DNA of 64,000 nucleotides, from NCBI GenBank assembly GCA_964251965.1, contig CAXULQ010000006.1:62001-126000 (forward strand). Reading direction: 5' to 3'. Of this stretch, positions 50,496-58,311 are shown piece by piece (the first letter of the stretch is position 1; every line of letters begins with the position of its first letter). This DNA comes from Mucilaginibacter_A sp964251965 (GTDB lineage Bacteria > Bacteroidota > Bacteroidia > Sphingobacteriales > Sphingobacteriaceae). The notes beneath the pieces were generated by a model. It worked only from the letters and a program-made list of their open reading frames with translations, did not search any database and was not told where the DNA came from. Made by a program: the position numbers and the translations under genes.

Positions 50496-51731
50496 TTATT
50501 CAAATTCTGACTGTAAAATTGACAGTACTTCTTTTATCGTTTCTTCTTCCAGGTCTGTACGTTTAACCAATTCGTCCACACTTAGGTTTAAAATTGATTT
50601 GGCCGTATCTAAACCGATACGTTTAAACTCATCTAAAACCCAGCCATCAATCTCATCAGAAAACTCTTCGATATCAACATCTTCTTCATGCTCATCAACT
50701 TCGCGGTAAACGTCTATTTCATAACCTGTCAATTTACCTGCCAGTTTTATATTATGCCCGCCGCGGCCAATTGCTAAAGAAACCTGATCGGGCTTTAAAT
50801 AAACTGCTGCTGTCTTTTTTTCATCATCCAATTTAATAGAAGTGATTTTGGCCGGAGACAAAGCACGTTGCACATACAACGACAAATTGTTGGTGTAATT
50901 GATTACATCGATGTTCTCATTCTTCAACTCACGTACAATTCCGTGTATCCGCGAACCTTTCATTCCAACGCAAGCTCCAACCGGATCGATACGGTCATCA
51001 TAAGATTCTACCGCTACTTTTGCCCTTTCGCCTGGTTCGCGCACAATTTTTTTAATGGTGATCAGCCCGTCGAATATTTCCGGAACTTCCATTTCAAACA
51101 AACGCTGTAAAAACTCTGGTGCAGTGCGCGAAATAATAATTTTCGGATTGCTGTTCATCATATCCACTTTATGGATTACGGCACGAACAGAATCGCCTTT
51201 TTTAAAGTAATCGGCCGGAATTTGTTCTGTTTTCGGAAGCAATAGTTCGTTGCCTTCGTCATCCAAAATCAAAGCCTCTTTTTTCCAAACCTGATAAACT
51301 TCACCTGTTACAATTTCGCCAACTCGGTCTTTATATTTTTTGTATATCTCGTCCTTTTCTAATTCTAAAACCTTAGAAACCAAAGTTTGACGGGCAGCCA
51401 GAATCGCCCGGCGGCCAAAACTTTCCAAAGTAACCAGTTCAATATGTTCGTCGCCAACTTCCAAATCCGGATCGAGCAATTTTGCTTCGGCCAATTCGAT
51501 TTCCAGGTCATCATCTTCAGAAAAACCGTCTTCCATCACCATTCGTGTACGCCAGATTTCCAAATCGCCGTTATCCGTATTTACGATAATGTCGCAATTT
51601 TCATCCGTGCCGTATTTTTTCCTGATCATGCTTCTCAAAACATCTTCCATCACACTCATCATCGTTGGCCGGTCGATGTTCTTGAAATCTTTAAATTCCT
51701 GAAAAGAATCAATTAAATTTAAGTTGCTCAT
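50496..51731 (-). CDS. nusA: Transcription termination/antitermination factor NusA
   Basis: 411 residues: N-terminal RNA polymerase-binding domain, S1 domain (about 130-205; GEIVTGEVYQVWKKEALILD), two KH domains (about 230-345; KVAVESYDDRIDPVGACVGM, GRGGHNIKLAGKLTGYEIDV), and a short acidic C-terminal helix-hairpin-helix (LNLSVDELVKRTDLEEETIK) in place of the long E. coli repeats. Middle gene of the rimP-nusA-infB operon. Confidence 0.97.
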   Translation of the reverse strand: MSNLNLIDSFQEFKDFKNIDRPTMMSVMEDVLRSMIRKKYGTDENCDIIVNTDNGDLEIWRTRMVMEDGFSEDDDLEIELAEAKLLDPDLEVGDEHIELVTLESFGRRAILAARQTLVSKVLELEKDEIYKKYKDRVGEIVTGEVYQVWKKEALILDDEGNELLLPKTEQIPADYFKKGDSVRAVIHKVDMMNSNPKIIISRTAPEFLQRLFEMEVPEIFDGLITIKKIVREPGERAKVAVESYDDRIDPVGACVGMKGSRIHGIVRELKNENIDVINYTNNLSLYVQRALSPAKITSIKLDDEKKTAAVYLKPDQVSLAIGRGGHNIKLAGKLTGYEIDVYREVDEHEEDVDIEEFSDEIDGWVLDEFKRIGLDTAKSILNLSVDELVKRTDLEEETIKEVLSILQSEFE

Positions 51732-51767
51732 TTTTTCAAAATATTTTTTATTCCTTGTATTATCTAA

Positions 51768-51804
51768 ATGCTTTTACCAATTTTTAGGTGATAAAAACAG
51801 TATT
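51768..51804. repeat. Variant repeat pair in the nusA-rimP spacer
   Basis: ATGCTTTTACC, then TTTTTAGGTGATAAAAACAG ending TATTT: the same frame sequence but with the core changed from AAAAGAAG to AAAAACAG. Confidence 0.6.
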
Positions 51805-51812
51805 TGAAATTT

Positions 51813-52277
51813 CTATTTGAACGATATTAAAACTACTGCTTCGTTAATTTGATCGTAAGTTAATCTCGCTTCTGCTACCGTCGCTTTTTTTCCTTTTACA
51901 GTAATTTTTTCTTCTATGGAGATGCCTTGCTCGTCAGCAATTAATAATTTACCTTCTTTTTTACTCCCATCGGTTAGTTTCAAGTCCAGGTTTCGCCCAA
52001 TATTCTTTTGAAACTGTCTTAATGATTTTAAAGGAAAATCAACGCCGGGAGAAGAAACTTCCAAATTATAAGCCTGCTCAATCACGTTATCTTCTTCCAA
52101 ACGAAAACCAACAAAACGGCTTATGGCAGCACAATCTGCAATCCCAATCCCTTGATCGCCATCTACCAATACGATTAATTTTCCGTTGATGTGCATTTTT
52201 ACATCTACCAAAAACAAATCGGGCCGGTCGCTAATCTTTTCTTCTACCAGGCTTTTTACCCGCTCTTCAACAGTCAT
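51813..52277 (-). CDS. rimP: Ribosome maturation factor RimP
   Basis: 154 residues: N-terminal alpha/beta domain (LFLVDVKMHINGKLIVLVDG, GIADCAAISRFVGFRLEE, NLEVSSPGVDFPLKSLRQFQ) and C-terminal SH3-like domain. Needed for 30S maturation. First gene of the operon, preceded by a leader with an attenuator-like hairpin. Confidence 0.96.
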   Translation of the reverse strand: MTVEERVKSLVEEKISDRPDLFLVDVKMHINGKLIVLVDGDQGIGIADCAAISRFVGFRLEEDNVIEQAYNLEVSSPGVDFPLKSLRQFQKNIGRNLDLKLTDGSKKEGKLLIADEQGISIEEKITVKGKKATVAEARLTYDQINEAVVLISFK

Positions 52278-52296
52278 ATTTCAAAATTAACGGTTA

Positions 52297-52330
52297 AAAG
52301 AAAAGAGGGAACATAGTCCCCTCTTTCTTT
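52297..52330 (-). promoter_or_regulatory. Attenuator-like hairpin in the rimP-nusA-infB leader
   Basis: AAAGAAAGAGGG pairs with CCCTCTTTTCTTT on the minus strand (one bulge, loop of about 9), followed by a T-rich segment. It starts just after the predicted transcription start and ends about 20 bases before the rimP ATG. No converging gene explains it as an ordinary terminator. Confidence 0.55.
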
Positions 52331-52337
52331 ATTGGTG

Positions 52338-52366
52338 CAAATATAAATAAAATATTTAACAGTCAA
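52338..52366 (-). promoter_or_regulatory. Promoter of rimP-nusA-infB
   Basis: CTTG at 52364-52367 and TATATTTG at 52338-52345, spacing about 18. Confidence 0.65.
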
Positions 52367-52418
52367 GCTTTTAATGTAGTTTGTAAGCAGCAGTTGCTTG
52401 GCCGCACTTAAATTGCCG

Positions 52419-52443
52419 ATACTGTTTTTACCCTGCAAAAATT
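52419..52443. repeat. Variant repeat copy before the small membrane protein
   Basis: ATACTGTTTTTACCCTGCAA followed by AAATT: the consensus with CTTC replaced by CTGT. Confidence 0.55.
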
Positions 52444-52464
52444 AGTACGAGAATTTAATTATAA

Positions 52465-52472
52465 TAAATTTG
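52465..52472 (+). promoter_or_regulatory. -7 box of the small membrane protein gene
   Basis: TAAATTTG, 18 bases before the ATG at 52491. A TTAG sequence about 19 bases upstream is a weak -33. Confidence 0.5.
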
Positions 52473-52490
52473 CAATTGAAACTGACAGCT

Positions 52491-52829
52491 ATGAGATTTA
52501 TAATTGAAATTTTGTTAACCGGTTTAGCTGTTTTTATAGCTGCACATTTAATACCCGGCGTGCGTGTAGACGGTTACTTAACAGCAGTATGGGTTGGCAT
52601 TTTGTTAGCTTTGGTAAATGCAACAATCGGATTATTACTGCGGATACTTACCTTCCCGATCAATATTTTAACGCTGGGGCTGATTTCTTTTATCATCAGC
52701 GTTTGTATGGTTTTGCTGGTTTCCAGACTTGTGACTGGTTTTAGTGTTCAAGGCTTTTTAACAGCCGCATTGTTTGCCATTGTGTTAGCGGTATTAAAAA
52801 TGGTTTTTGGTGCTTTTGAAAAAAAATAA
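52491..52829 (+). CDS. Phage-holin-4-type (PF04020-like) small membrane protein
   Basis: 112 residues from the ATG at 52491 (the TTG at 52470 lies within the promoter box). Four hydrophobic segments with the family's pattern: LLTGLAVFIAAHLIPGVRVD, a NATIGLLLRILTFPINILTLG centre and GFLTAALFAIVLAVLKMVFG. Despite the family name these are chromosomal inner-membrane proteins of unknown function; nothing phage-like is nearby. Confidence 0.85.
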   Translation: MRFIIEILLTGLAVFIAAHLIPGVRVDGYLTAVWVGILLALVNATIGLLLRILTFPINILTLGLISFIISVCMVLLVSRLVTGFSVQGFLTAALFAIVLAVLKMVFGAFEKK

Positions 52830-52833
52830 GCAC

Positions 52834-54078
52834 TTATTTTTCTGCCAGTAACTGGTTGACCATTGTTTCAAACTCGTGGGTAAACTCGGTATAATAATCG
52901 CCGGTTCCAGGTCCGCTAAAACCCGTATGAATCTTTCGTACATCTCCTTTTTTATCAATAATAATTGTGGTTGGGAAAGCAACAAAAGCAGATAAGGCAG
53001 GCAAACTTTTACCAGCTTCGTTTTTATTATTGGTGTAACCGGTAACCAACAAATCGTACGGAACACCAAAACGGTTTTTTAACTGTTCGATGTTCTTTTT
53101 AGAAGTAGCAAAATCTGTTGTCCGTTCATAAGCCAATCCCAAAACCTCTACTCCTTTTACATGATATTTTTTGTAGAAGCTGGTTAAATACTCCGTTTCG
53201 TCCATGCAATTTGGGCACCAGGAACCCATTATCTGTAAAATAACAACCTTGTTTTTAAATTGGTTATCTGCTAAAGAAACCGGCTTTTTATCCAGATCCG
53301 GAAAGGTAAAATCAATCTTTTTATAACCAGGTTTTAAAACGGTAAGCGAATAAGCATCAGGCAATTTGGCGTTTTCGTCTTTTACGGCGTTCCATAACTG
53401 AACAGAAGAAGCACCGGAATAAAATTTTCCGTTGGCGATGGTTTTATCGTTACTGATCTTCCCGGTAAATAAAAAAGCGTGCGAACCATCAAAGCACGAA
53501 AGATACACTTCATCCCCAGAAACTGTTCCTTGTAAAAAACGGTAATCACCGGTTGTAGTTAAAAATGTGCCGGTAATATCGTTTCCGTTTTGCTTGAACT
53601 CGCCAACCGTAACGTCTTTATTTTGCAAATCTTCATCGGTAAAAGTAGCAGACCACCGGCCAGAAATATTAAAATTTGGTTTTGTGGGAGAAGAAAAGAA
53701 ACGCCAGGAAGCATTTGCCTCGGCAGAAAACGGAATCAAAACATTTCGGTTTCCTAAATGCCGCACCCAGTTTCCGGTTAGTGTATTAGCATTTAGGGCA
53801 GCGCGGATTTCTGTATCAAACAAAGGCATTTTAATGAAAACTGAATCACCTTGAAACTTTATGTTGGTTACTTTAAACCTTTCTTTTCCGTTGATGATCG
53901 TCATTAATTTCTGATCGGCACTGTCTTTTAATTCAAAATTAAAAGGAATGTATTGCCCGGAAGCTGTTTTTAGTTTGGCCAGCCAAACGCCGTTTTTTAA
54001 TGTTGAGGCCGGGTTGAAAAAACTGCACAGCAAACCTAAACCTCCAAATATGACAGCATAAAATATTTTGATTTTCAT
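52834..54078 (-). CDS. TlpA-like exported thioredoxin-fold protein
   Basis: 414 residues from the ATG at 54078 (a TTG at 54105 would put a hydrophilic stretch before the signal peptide). N-terminal signal/anchor (about 1-25), a beta-rich middle domain (30-260) without close recognition, and a C-terminal TlpA/AhpC-type domain with the redox motif WCPNC at about 287-291, then GVEVLGLAYERT and the cis-Pro segment AFVAFPTTIIID. Periplasmic thiol-disulfide or peroxide chemistry. Convergent with the small membrane protein gene, 4 bases apart. Confidence 0.87.
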   Translation of the reverse strand: MKIKIFYAVIFGGLGLLCSFFNPASTLKNGVWLAKLKTASGQYIPFNFELKDSADQKLMTIINGKERFKVTNIKFQGDSVFIKMPLFDTEIRAALNANTLTGNWVRHLGNRNVLIPFSAEANASWRFFSSPTKPNFNISGRWSATFTDEDLQNKDVTVGEFKQNGNDITGTFLTTTGDYRFLQGTVSGDEVYLSCFDGSHAFLFTGKISNDKTIANGKFYSGASSVQLWNAVKDENAKLPDAYSLTVLKPGYKKIDFTFPDLDKKPVSLADNQFKNKVVILQIMGSWCPNCMDETEYLTSFYKKYHVKGVEVLGLAYERTTDFATSKKNIEQLKNRFGVPYDLLVTGYTNNKNEAGKSLPALSAFVAFPTTIIIDKKGDVRKIHTGFSGPGTGDYYTEFTHEFETMVNQLLAEK

Positions 54079-54105
54079 TTTTGATTTATTGTTTAAAATC
54101 AGCAA

Positions 54106-54131
54106 ATGCTTCTTTTACCGGGTAAAAATTA
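54106..54131. repeat. CTTCTTTTA repeat copy at the stop of the rfaE2-like gene
   Basis: ATGCTTCTTTTACCGGGTAA, then AAATTA where the TTA is the stop codon. Contains a perfect TTTTACC-G-GGTAAAA palindrome. Confidence 0.85.
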
Positions 54132-54626
54132 TACGCTTTCTTTAATCTTTTTAATGATGTTCGTGCTGGAGTTATTGTCTAAATAATTAATTAGCTCTAC
54201 TTTTCCGCCGTGTTCTAAAACCCATTTTGAACCTGCAATATCTTCTACTTTGTAATCACCGCCTTTTACAAGCACATCCGGATTGATTAATTGAATCAGG
54301 CTTTCGGGTGTATCTTCTTCAAAAACAACAACTGCATCTACAAAGTGCATGGCAGCAAGCAGCAAGGCACGGCCATCTTCGTTTTGTATTGGCCTGCCCG
54401 CAGCTTTTAAACGCCGAACGGATGCATCAGAATTTACGCCGACAACTAAACGGTTGCCGAAAGAAGCGGCACCAGCCAAACTAATGATATGCCCGGCATG
54501 CAAAATATCGAAACAACCGTTGGTAAAAACTATTTTTTGACCGGTAATGCGCCACGCGGCAATCATACGCTGGGCATGCTTTGCATCAACTATTTTTCTT
54601 TTGATAACGGTTAACCTATCCAGCAT
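54129..54626 (-). CDS. rfaE2: RfaE2-type ADP-heptose nucleotidyltransferase
   Basis: 165 residues, a cytidylyltransferase-like Rossmann domain: nucleotide motif FTNGCFDILHAGHIISL (34-50), VGVNSDASVRRLKAAGRP, LINPDVLVKGGDYKVEDI and the C-terminal ISTSDIKK-like NSSTNIIKKIKE. It would activate D-glycero-beta-D-manno-heptose 1-phosphate for surface polysaccharide. The kinase half (RfaE1) is not fused, as is usual outside Enterobacteria. Two bases from panD, so part of that operon. Confidence 0.87.
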   Translation of the reverse strand: MLDRLTVIKRKIVDAKHAQRMIAAWRITGQKIVFTNGCFDILHAGHIISLAGAASFGNRLVVGVNSDASVRRLKAAGRPIQNEDGRALLLAAMHFVDAVVVFEEDTPESLIQLINPDVLVKGGDYKVEDIAGSKWVLEHGGKVELINYLDNNSSTNIIKKIKESV

Positions 54627-54628
54627 GG

Positions 54629-54976
54629 TTATAATAGTTTATTGTCGTTATCCGGGAAAACCAAAACAGGTTCGTAAACTTTTGCTTCTTCCATCGGTAA
54701 AAAACCGTACGACATAATGATCACAATATCGCCAACCTGTGCCAAACGCGCTGTTGCACCGTTTAAACAAACCGTGCCCGAACCTCGTGCCCCTTTTATG
54801 GCATAAGTTTCAAAACGGGCGCCGTTGTTATTGTTTACAATTTGCACGCGTTCGTTTGGGATAATATTGGCCGCTTCCATCAAATCTTCATCAATAGTAA
54901 TGCTGCCAACATAATTAAGTTCGGCCTGCGTTATTTTAACCCGATGAATTTTAGATTTTAAAATCTGAATTACCAC
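54629..54976 (-). CDS. panD: Aspartate 1-decarboxylase
   Basis: 115 residues. Makes beta-alanine for pantothenate. The proenzyme self-cleaves at Gly24-Ser25 to form a pyruvoyl group; the site is present in LNYVGSITIDEDLM. Starts at a GTG (GTG GTA ATT CAG), because no ATG is available before the conserved LKSKIHRVKIT segment. Lies between the rfaE2-like gene and panC on the same strand. Confidence 0.95.
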   Translation of the reverse strand: MVIQILKSKIHRVKITQAELNYVGSITIDEDLMEAANIIPNERVQIVNNNNGARFETYAIKGARGSGTVCLNGATARLAQVGDIVIIMSYGFLPMEEAKVYEPVLVFPDNDNKLL

Positions 54977-55020
54977 GCAGCAAAGTTAATAATTGATTTA
55001 GGTTATGGTAAAGCAGATTA

Positions 55021-55860
55021 TTAACTTAAAATCATATTATCTATCAAACGTGTTCGCCCAACTTTGGCCGCAACCAAAGCGATTATGCCTTTACTGCCGT
55101 CACTTAAATTATGGTCCAGGTCAACGGTATTTACAATTTCCAAATATTCTAACTGTACCTGCGGCTCAATGCTGATGATTTCTGCTGCTTCTCGGACTAA
55201 TTCGGACAATGCTTCTTTTACATAGCTTTTTTTAAGTTGATGCAAAGCCCAGGACAATACCAGGGCATGTTTTCTCTCTTCAAAAGATAAATGGATGTTG
55301 CGGGAACTCATGGCCAGGCCGTCTGCATCACGGACAATCGGGCACATTATTACCTTAACAGGCAGCTTTTTAAGTTCAACCATTTTTTCAATTACCCGCA
55401 CCTGCTGAAAATCCTTTTGTCCGAAAAACGCCAGGTTTGGTTTTACAGCCACAAAAAGTTTGTAAACAATTTGCATGACGCCCTGGTAATGTCCCGGCCG
55501 AAATTTCCCTTCCAAACGGTGCTCTATCTCGCCGATATCCAAATGCCAGTACTCTTTTTGCGGATACATTTCTTTCGCCTCCGGCATAAACAAAATATCA
55601 CATTCGGTTTGTTGCAGTTTTTCAATATCGGCTTCAACCGGGCGCGGGTATCTTTCTAAATCGGCAGCATCTGTAAACTGCGTTGGGTTAACAAAGATGC
55701 TGCAAACCACAATTTCGGTTTGTTGTTTTGCCTGTTTTATTAAGGAAAGATGGCCGTTGTGCAAGGCACCCATAGTTGGCACAAGCCCTATTAGTTTAGC
55801 ATTGCCTTGCTGTTTTTGCAGATGGCTTTGCAGTTCTGCAATCGTTTTAATTATTTCCAA
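55021..55860 (-). CDS. panC: Pantothenate synthetase
   Basis: 279 residues. Joins pantoate and beta-alanine using ATP. The HxGH motif is in VPTMGALHNGHLSLIK (27-42), with IFVNPTQF, FGQKDFQQV and MSSRNIHL further on. Starts at a TTG: a TAA stop lies in frame 9 bases upstream and the first ATG is inside the active-site motif, so an ATG start is not possible. 44 bases upstream of panD. Confidence 0.96.
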   Translation of the reverse strand: MEIIKTIAELQSHLQKQQGNAKLIGLVPTMGALHNGHLSLIKQAKQQTEIVVCSIFVNPTQFTDAADLERYPRPVEADIEKLQQTECDILFMPEAKEMYPQKEYWHLDIGEIEHRLEGKFRPGHYQGVMQIVYKLFVAVKPNLAFFGQKDFQQVRVIEKMVELKKLPVKVIMCPIVRDADGLAMSSRNIHLSFEERKHALVLSWALHQLKKSYVKEALSELVREAAEIISIEPQVQLEYLEIVNTVDLDHNLSDGSKGIIALVAAKVGRTRLIDNMILS

Positions 55861-55930
55861 TTGGTCTGGTTAGTTTGAGCCAAATTTGAACATTTGATCA
55901 AAATATACTGCTATCGGCTTGCATAATTGA

Positions 55931-55961
55931 TTGATTAATCCTAAGATAATACTTATATTTG
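55931..55961 (+). promoter_or_regulatory. Promoter of the GT5-domain gene
   Basis: TTGA (55931-55934) and TATATTTG (55954-55961), spacing 19-20; 47 bases upstream of the ATG at 56008. Confidence 0.7.
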
Positions 55962-56007
55962 TAGCCTCAATTGTAAATTCCTTTACATTTTAATAACATG
56001 ATAAAAG

Positions 56008-56832
56008 ATGAGTAAATCGAAACTTTTGTTTATTACACAAGAAATGTCGCCTTTTCTTGAACTTTCTAAAATTTCCGAAATCACCCGTCAGCTTCCGCAA
56101 GCCATGCAGGAAAAAGGGTTCGAAATCAGGATTTTAATGCCCCGGTTTGGAAACATTAATGAACGAAGAAACCGTTTACATGAAGTGATCCGTCTTTCGG
56201 GAATGAACATCATTATTGATGATAACGACAACCCTTTAATTATTAAAGTAGCTTCGATACCTGCCGCCCGGATGCAGGTGTATTTCCTGGACAACGAAGA
56301 GTACTTTCAGCGTAAATACGTTTTTAGTGATAAAGAAGAAAAGTTTTATGCTGATAACGATGAGCGCATGATCTTTTTTTGCAAAGGTGCATTAGAAACC
56401 GTAAAAAAACTGGGCTGGGCGCCTGATATCATCCATTGCCATGGCTGGATGACTTCTTTAGTACCTGCTTATGTTAAAACAAGTTATAAAGATGACCCTA
56501 CTTTTAAAAACTCCAAGGTAATTTACTCCTTTTATAACAACAATTTCGACGAAACGCTAAGTACTGATTTTTTGCGTAAAGCAGTAATGAACGGTATGGC
56601 CGAAAAACAGATTGAAGCTTTTAAAGACGGTAACAGTTTAGCTTTGGATAATGGCGCTTTGCAGTATGCAGATGGCCTGGTTATTGGCAGCAGTGAGGTT
56701 AGCACAGAACTGTTAAATAATGTTAAAAAGACCGGCAAACCAGTTTTGGACTATAATTTAACACTTGATTCGGAAAATTTTTACAACTTTTACGAAGAAA
56801 TTACCAATGACGAATTGGTACATGTTGCATAA
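56008..56832 (+). CDS. Stand-alone glycogen/starch synthase N-terminal (GT5) domain
   Basis: 274 residues. Covers only the N-terminal Rossmann half of GT5 glycogen synthases: KLLFITQEMSPFLELSKISE (equivalent to the E-x-xP-x-KxGGL start, but the KxGG lysine loop is degenerate), RILMPRFGNI, FCKGALETVKKLGWAPDIIH CHGW region and the SKVIYSFYNNNF segment. The C-terminal nucleotide-sugar domain is absent. It is therefore probably a non-catalytic paralogue or a partner. Divergent from panC and followed 14 bases later by a DUF4270 gene. Confidence 0.8.
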   Translation: MSKSKLLFITQEMSPFLELSKISEITRQLPQAMQEKGFEIRILMPRFGNINERRNRLHEVIRLSGMNIIIDDNDNPLIIKVASIPAARMQVYFLDNEEYFQRKYVFSDKEEKFYADNDERMIFFCKGALETVKKLGWAPDIIHCHGWMTSLVPAYVKTSYKDDPTFKNSKVIYSFYNNNFDETLSTDFLRKAVMNGMAEKQIEAFKDGNSLALDNGALQYADGLVIGSSEVSTELLNNVKKTGKPVLDYNLTLDSENFYNFYEEITNDELVHVA

Positions 56833-56845
56833 GATTTGATCGAAT

Positions 56846-58273
56846 ATGAAATTTGTTAAAACAGACTTATTAACTTTGTTGATAAGTCTTTTTATTTTAA
56901 GCAGTTGCAAAAAACCGGATGCCGTTGGATTGGCTATTGATCCTTCCCAAGTTATCAATGGTACTTTACTTGATACGGCAACCATTTATACCAGTACTCT
57001 AAGAGACGATAGCGTAATTACAAGTAACATTACAAACAGTTCCGGCCAGGCCATATCCACACTTGCCTATTATAAAGACCCTGTTTTTGGTATAACAGAA
57101 GCAAATATGGCTTTTTCTTTAGGTACGCCCGGCGGTGCTGCCTTTATTAAACCTACCGGCACAGTTACCATAGATTCCGCAATTGTTGTGCTGCGGTATG
57201 GCCATGGTTTTTATGGTGATACTTCTTCTACCAATTATAAAATAAACGTTTACCAATTAGCAGAACAACCTTTAAACCAGTATTATTATAATACCAGAGC
57301 CTGGGCGTTTAACCCTTCTTTAATTGGTACGCGCACTTTCCATGCACTTCCAAACGATAGTCTTAAAGTTACAACCATTGTAACGGGAGCGAAGGATACT
57401 TTATTAAAGATACCGGCACAAATCAGAGTGCCTATTAATACCTCTTTTGTAAGCAATGCTATTTTTAATGCAGATTCTTTAAAACTAATCGGTACAGAAG
57501 CATTTAAAAGATATTTCAAAGGCCTTTATTTCAGCTTAGACAAAGCTGGCACTACCGACGGCTCAGGAGGTAATTTTTATATCCTGCCCGATTCCAGCAG
57601 CTTAAACGTTTATTATAAAAATGTCAGCGGCACAACCATAGATACCGTAATGGCATCCTTTCCATTTTCAGGAAATTTTGCATCCCAAATAAAGCATAAT
57701 TATACGGGTACAGTTATCCCTGATGCTTTGGCCAATGCTGCCGCAGGCAGATCCTCTGGTACAGTTTATATGCAAGGCCTTGCCGGTTTAAGGACTAAAA
57801 TAAGTTTTCCTTATCTGGCAACCAATGTTAAAAAACTAATAGGTAACGCCGCTTTAAACCGCGCTGAGTTAATTATAACCCCGGTAGCAGGCACACAACT
57901 TTATCCGTTTTTACCGGCACCACGGCTTACCATGTATCGTTATAATATTGCTAAACAACGTGTACTTATACCTGATGCAAGTGCTGGCGACCGCAGGTAC
58001 ATCTCTATACTTCCATATGGTTTTGGCGGCTATTATAATTCTATTAAAAACGAATATCATTTTATTATCACCGGCTACATACAAGATTTAATATCTGGCA
58101 ATTTGATTGATTACGGAACCTTTCTTGCACCATCTGATTATTATAATACTTCATCTATCGAATACAGTACCGGTTCCATCCAGGCTGCAGGACGGTTAGT
58201 TGCAGGAGGAGACAAAACCTCTCCTTACAAAATGAAACTGAACATTATTTATACGCCAGCTTTAACTAAGTAA
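56846..58273 (+). CDS. DUF4270 outer-membrane/periplasmic lipoprotein
   Basis: 475 residues with a lipoprotein signal ending LISLFILSSC (Cys at about 21). Beta-rich throughout, with the DUF4270 pattern: VINGTLLDTATIYTSTLRDD near the start, DPVFGITEANMAFSL, FKRYFKGLYFSLDK and NRAELIITPVAG. Found across Bacteroidota next to cell-envelope genes; function unknown. Co-transcribed with the GT5-domain gene; glmS follows 38 bases later. Confidence 0.88.
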   Translation: MKFVKTDLLTLLISLFILSSCKKPDAVGLAIDPSQVINGTLLDTATIYTSTLRDDSVITSNITNSSGQAISTLAYYKDPVFGITEANMAFSLGTPGGAAFIKPTGTVTIDSAIVVLRYGHGFYGDTSSTNYKINVYQLAEQPLNQYYYNTRAWAFNPSLIGTRTFHALPNDSLKVTTIVTGAKDTLLKIPAQIRVPINTSFVSNAIFNADSLKLIGTEAFKRYFKGLYFSLDKAGTTDGSGGNFYILPDSSSLNVYYKNVSGTTIDTVMASFPFSGNFASQIKHNYTGTVIPDALANAAAGRSSGTVYMQGLAGLRTKISFPYLATNVKKLIGNAALNRAELIITPVAGTQLYPFLPAPRLTMYRYNIAKQRVLIPDASAGDRRYISILPYGFGGYYNSIKNEYHFIITGYIQDLISGNLIDYGTFLAPSDYYNTSSIEYSTGSIQAAGRLVAGGDKTSPYKMKLNIIYTPALTK

Positions 58274-58311
58274 TTCCGTTAATTAGCATACTCTTTTTAA
58301 CAGTAATATTT

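Noticed and set aside
52491..52829. Prophage remnant because of the phage-holin family name
   Set aside because: No other phage genes nearby; the family is widespread in chromosomes as an ordinary membrane protein.
1110..54131. CRISPR array as an explanation of the repeats
   Set aside because: Copies are scattered over 53 kb with irregular spacing and both orientations; no spacer pattern and no cas genes.
58274..58311. glmS ribozyme upstream of glmS
   Set aside because: The leader is only 38 bases with no ribozyme core; this is also outside the ribozyme's usual phyla.
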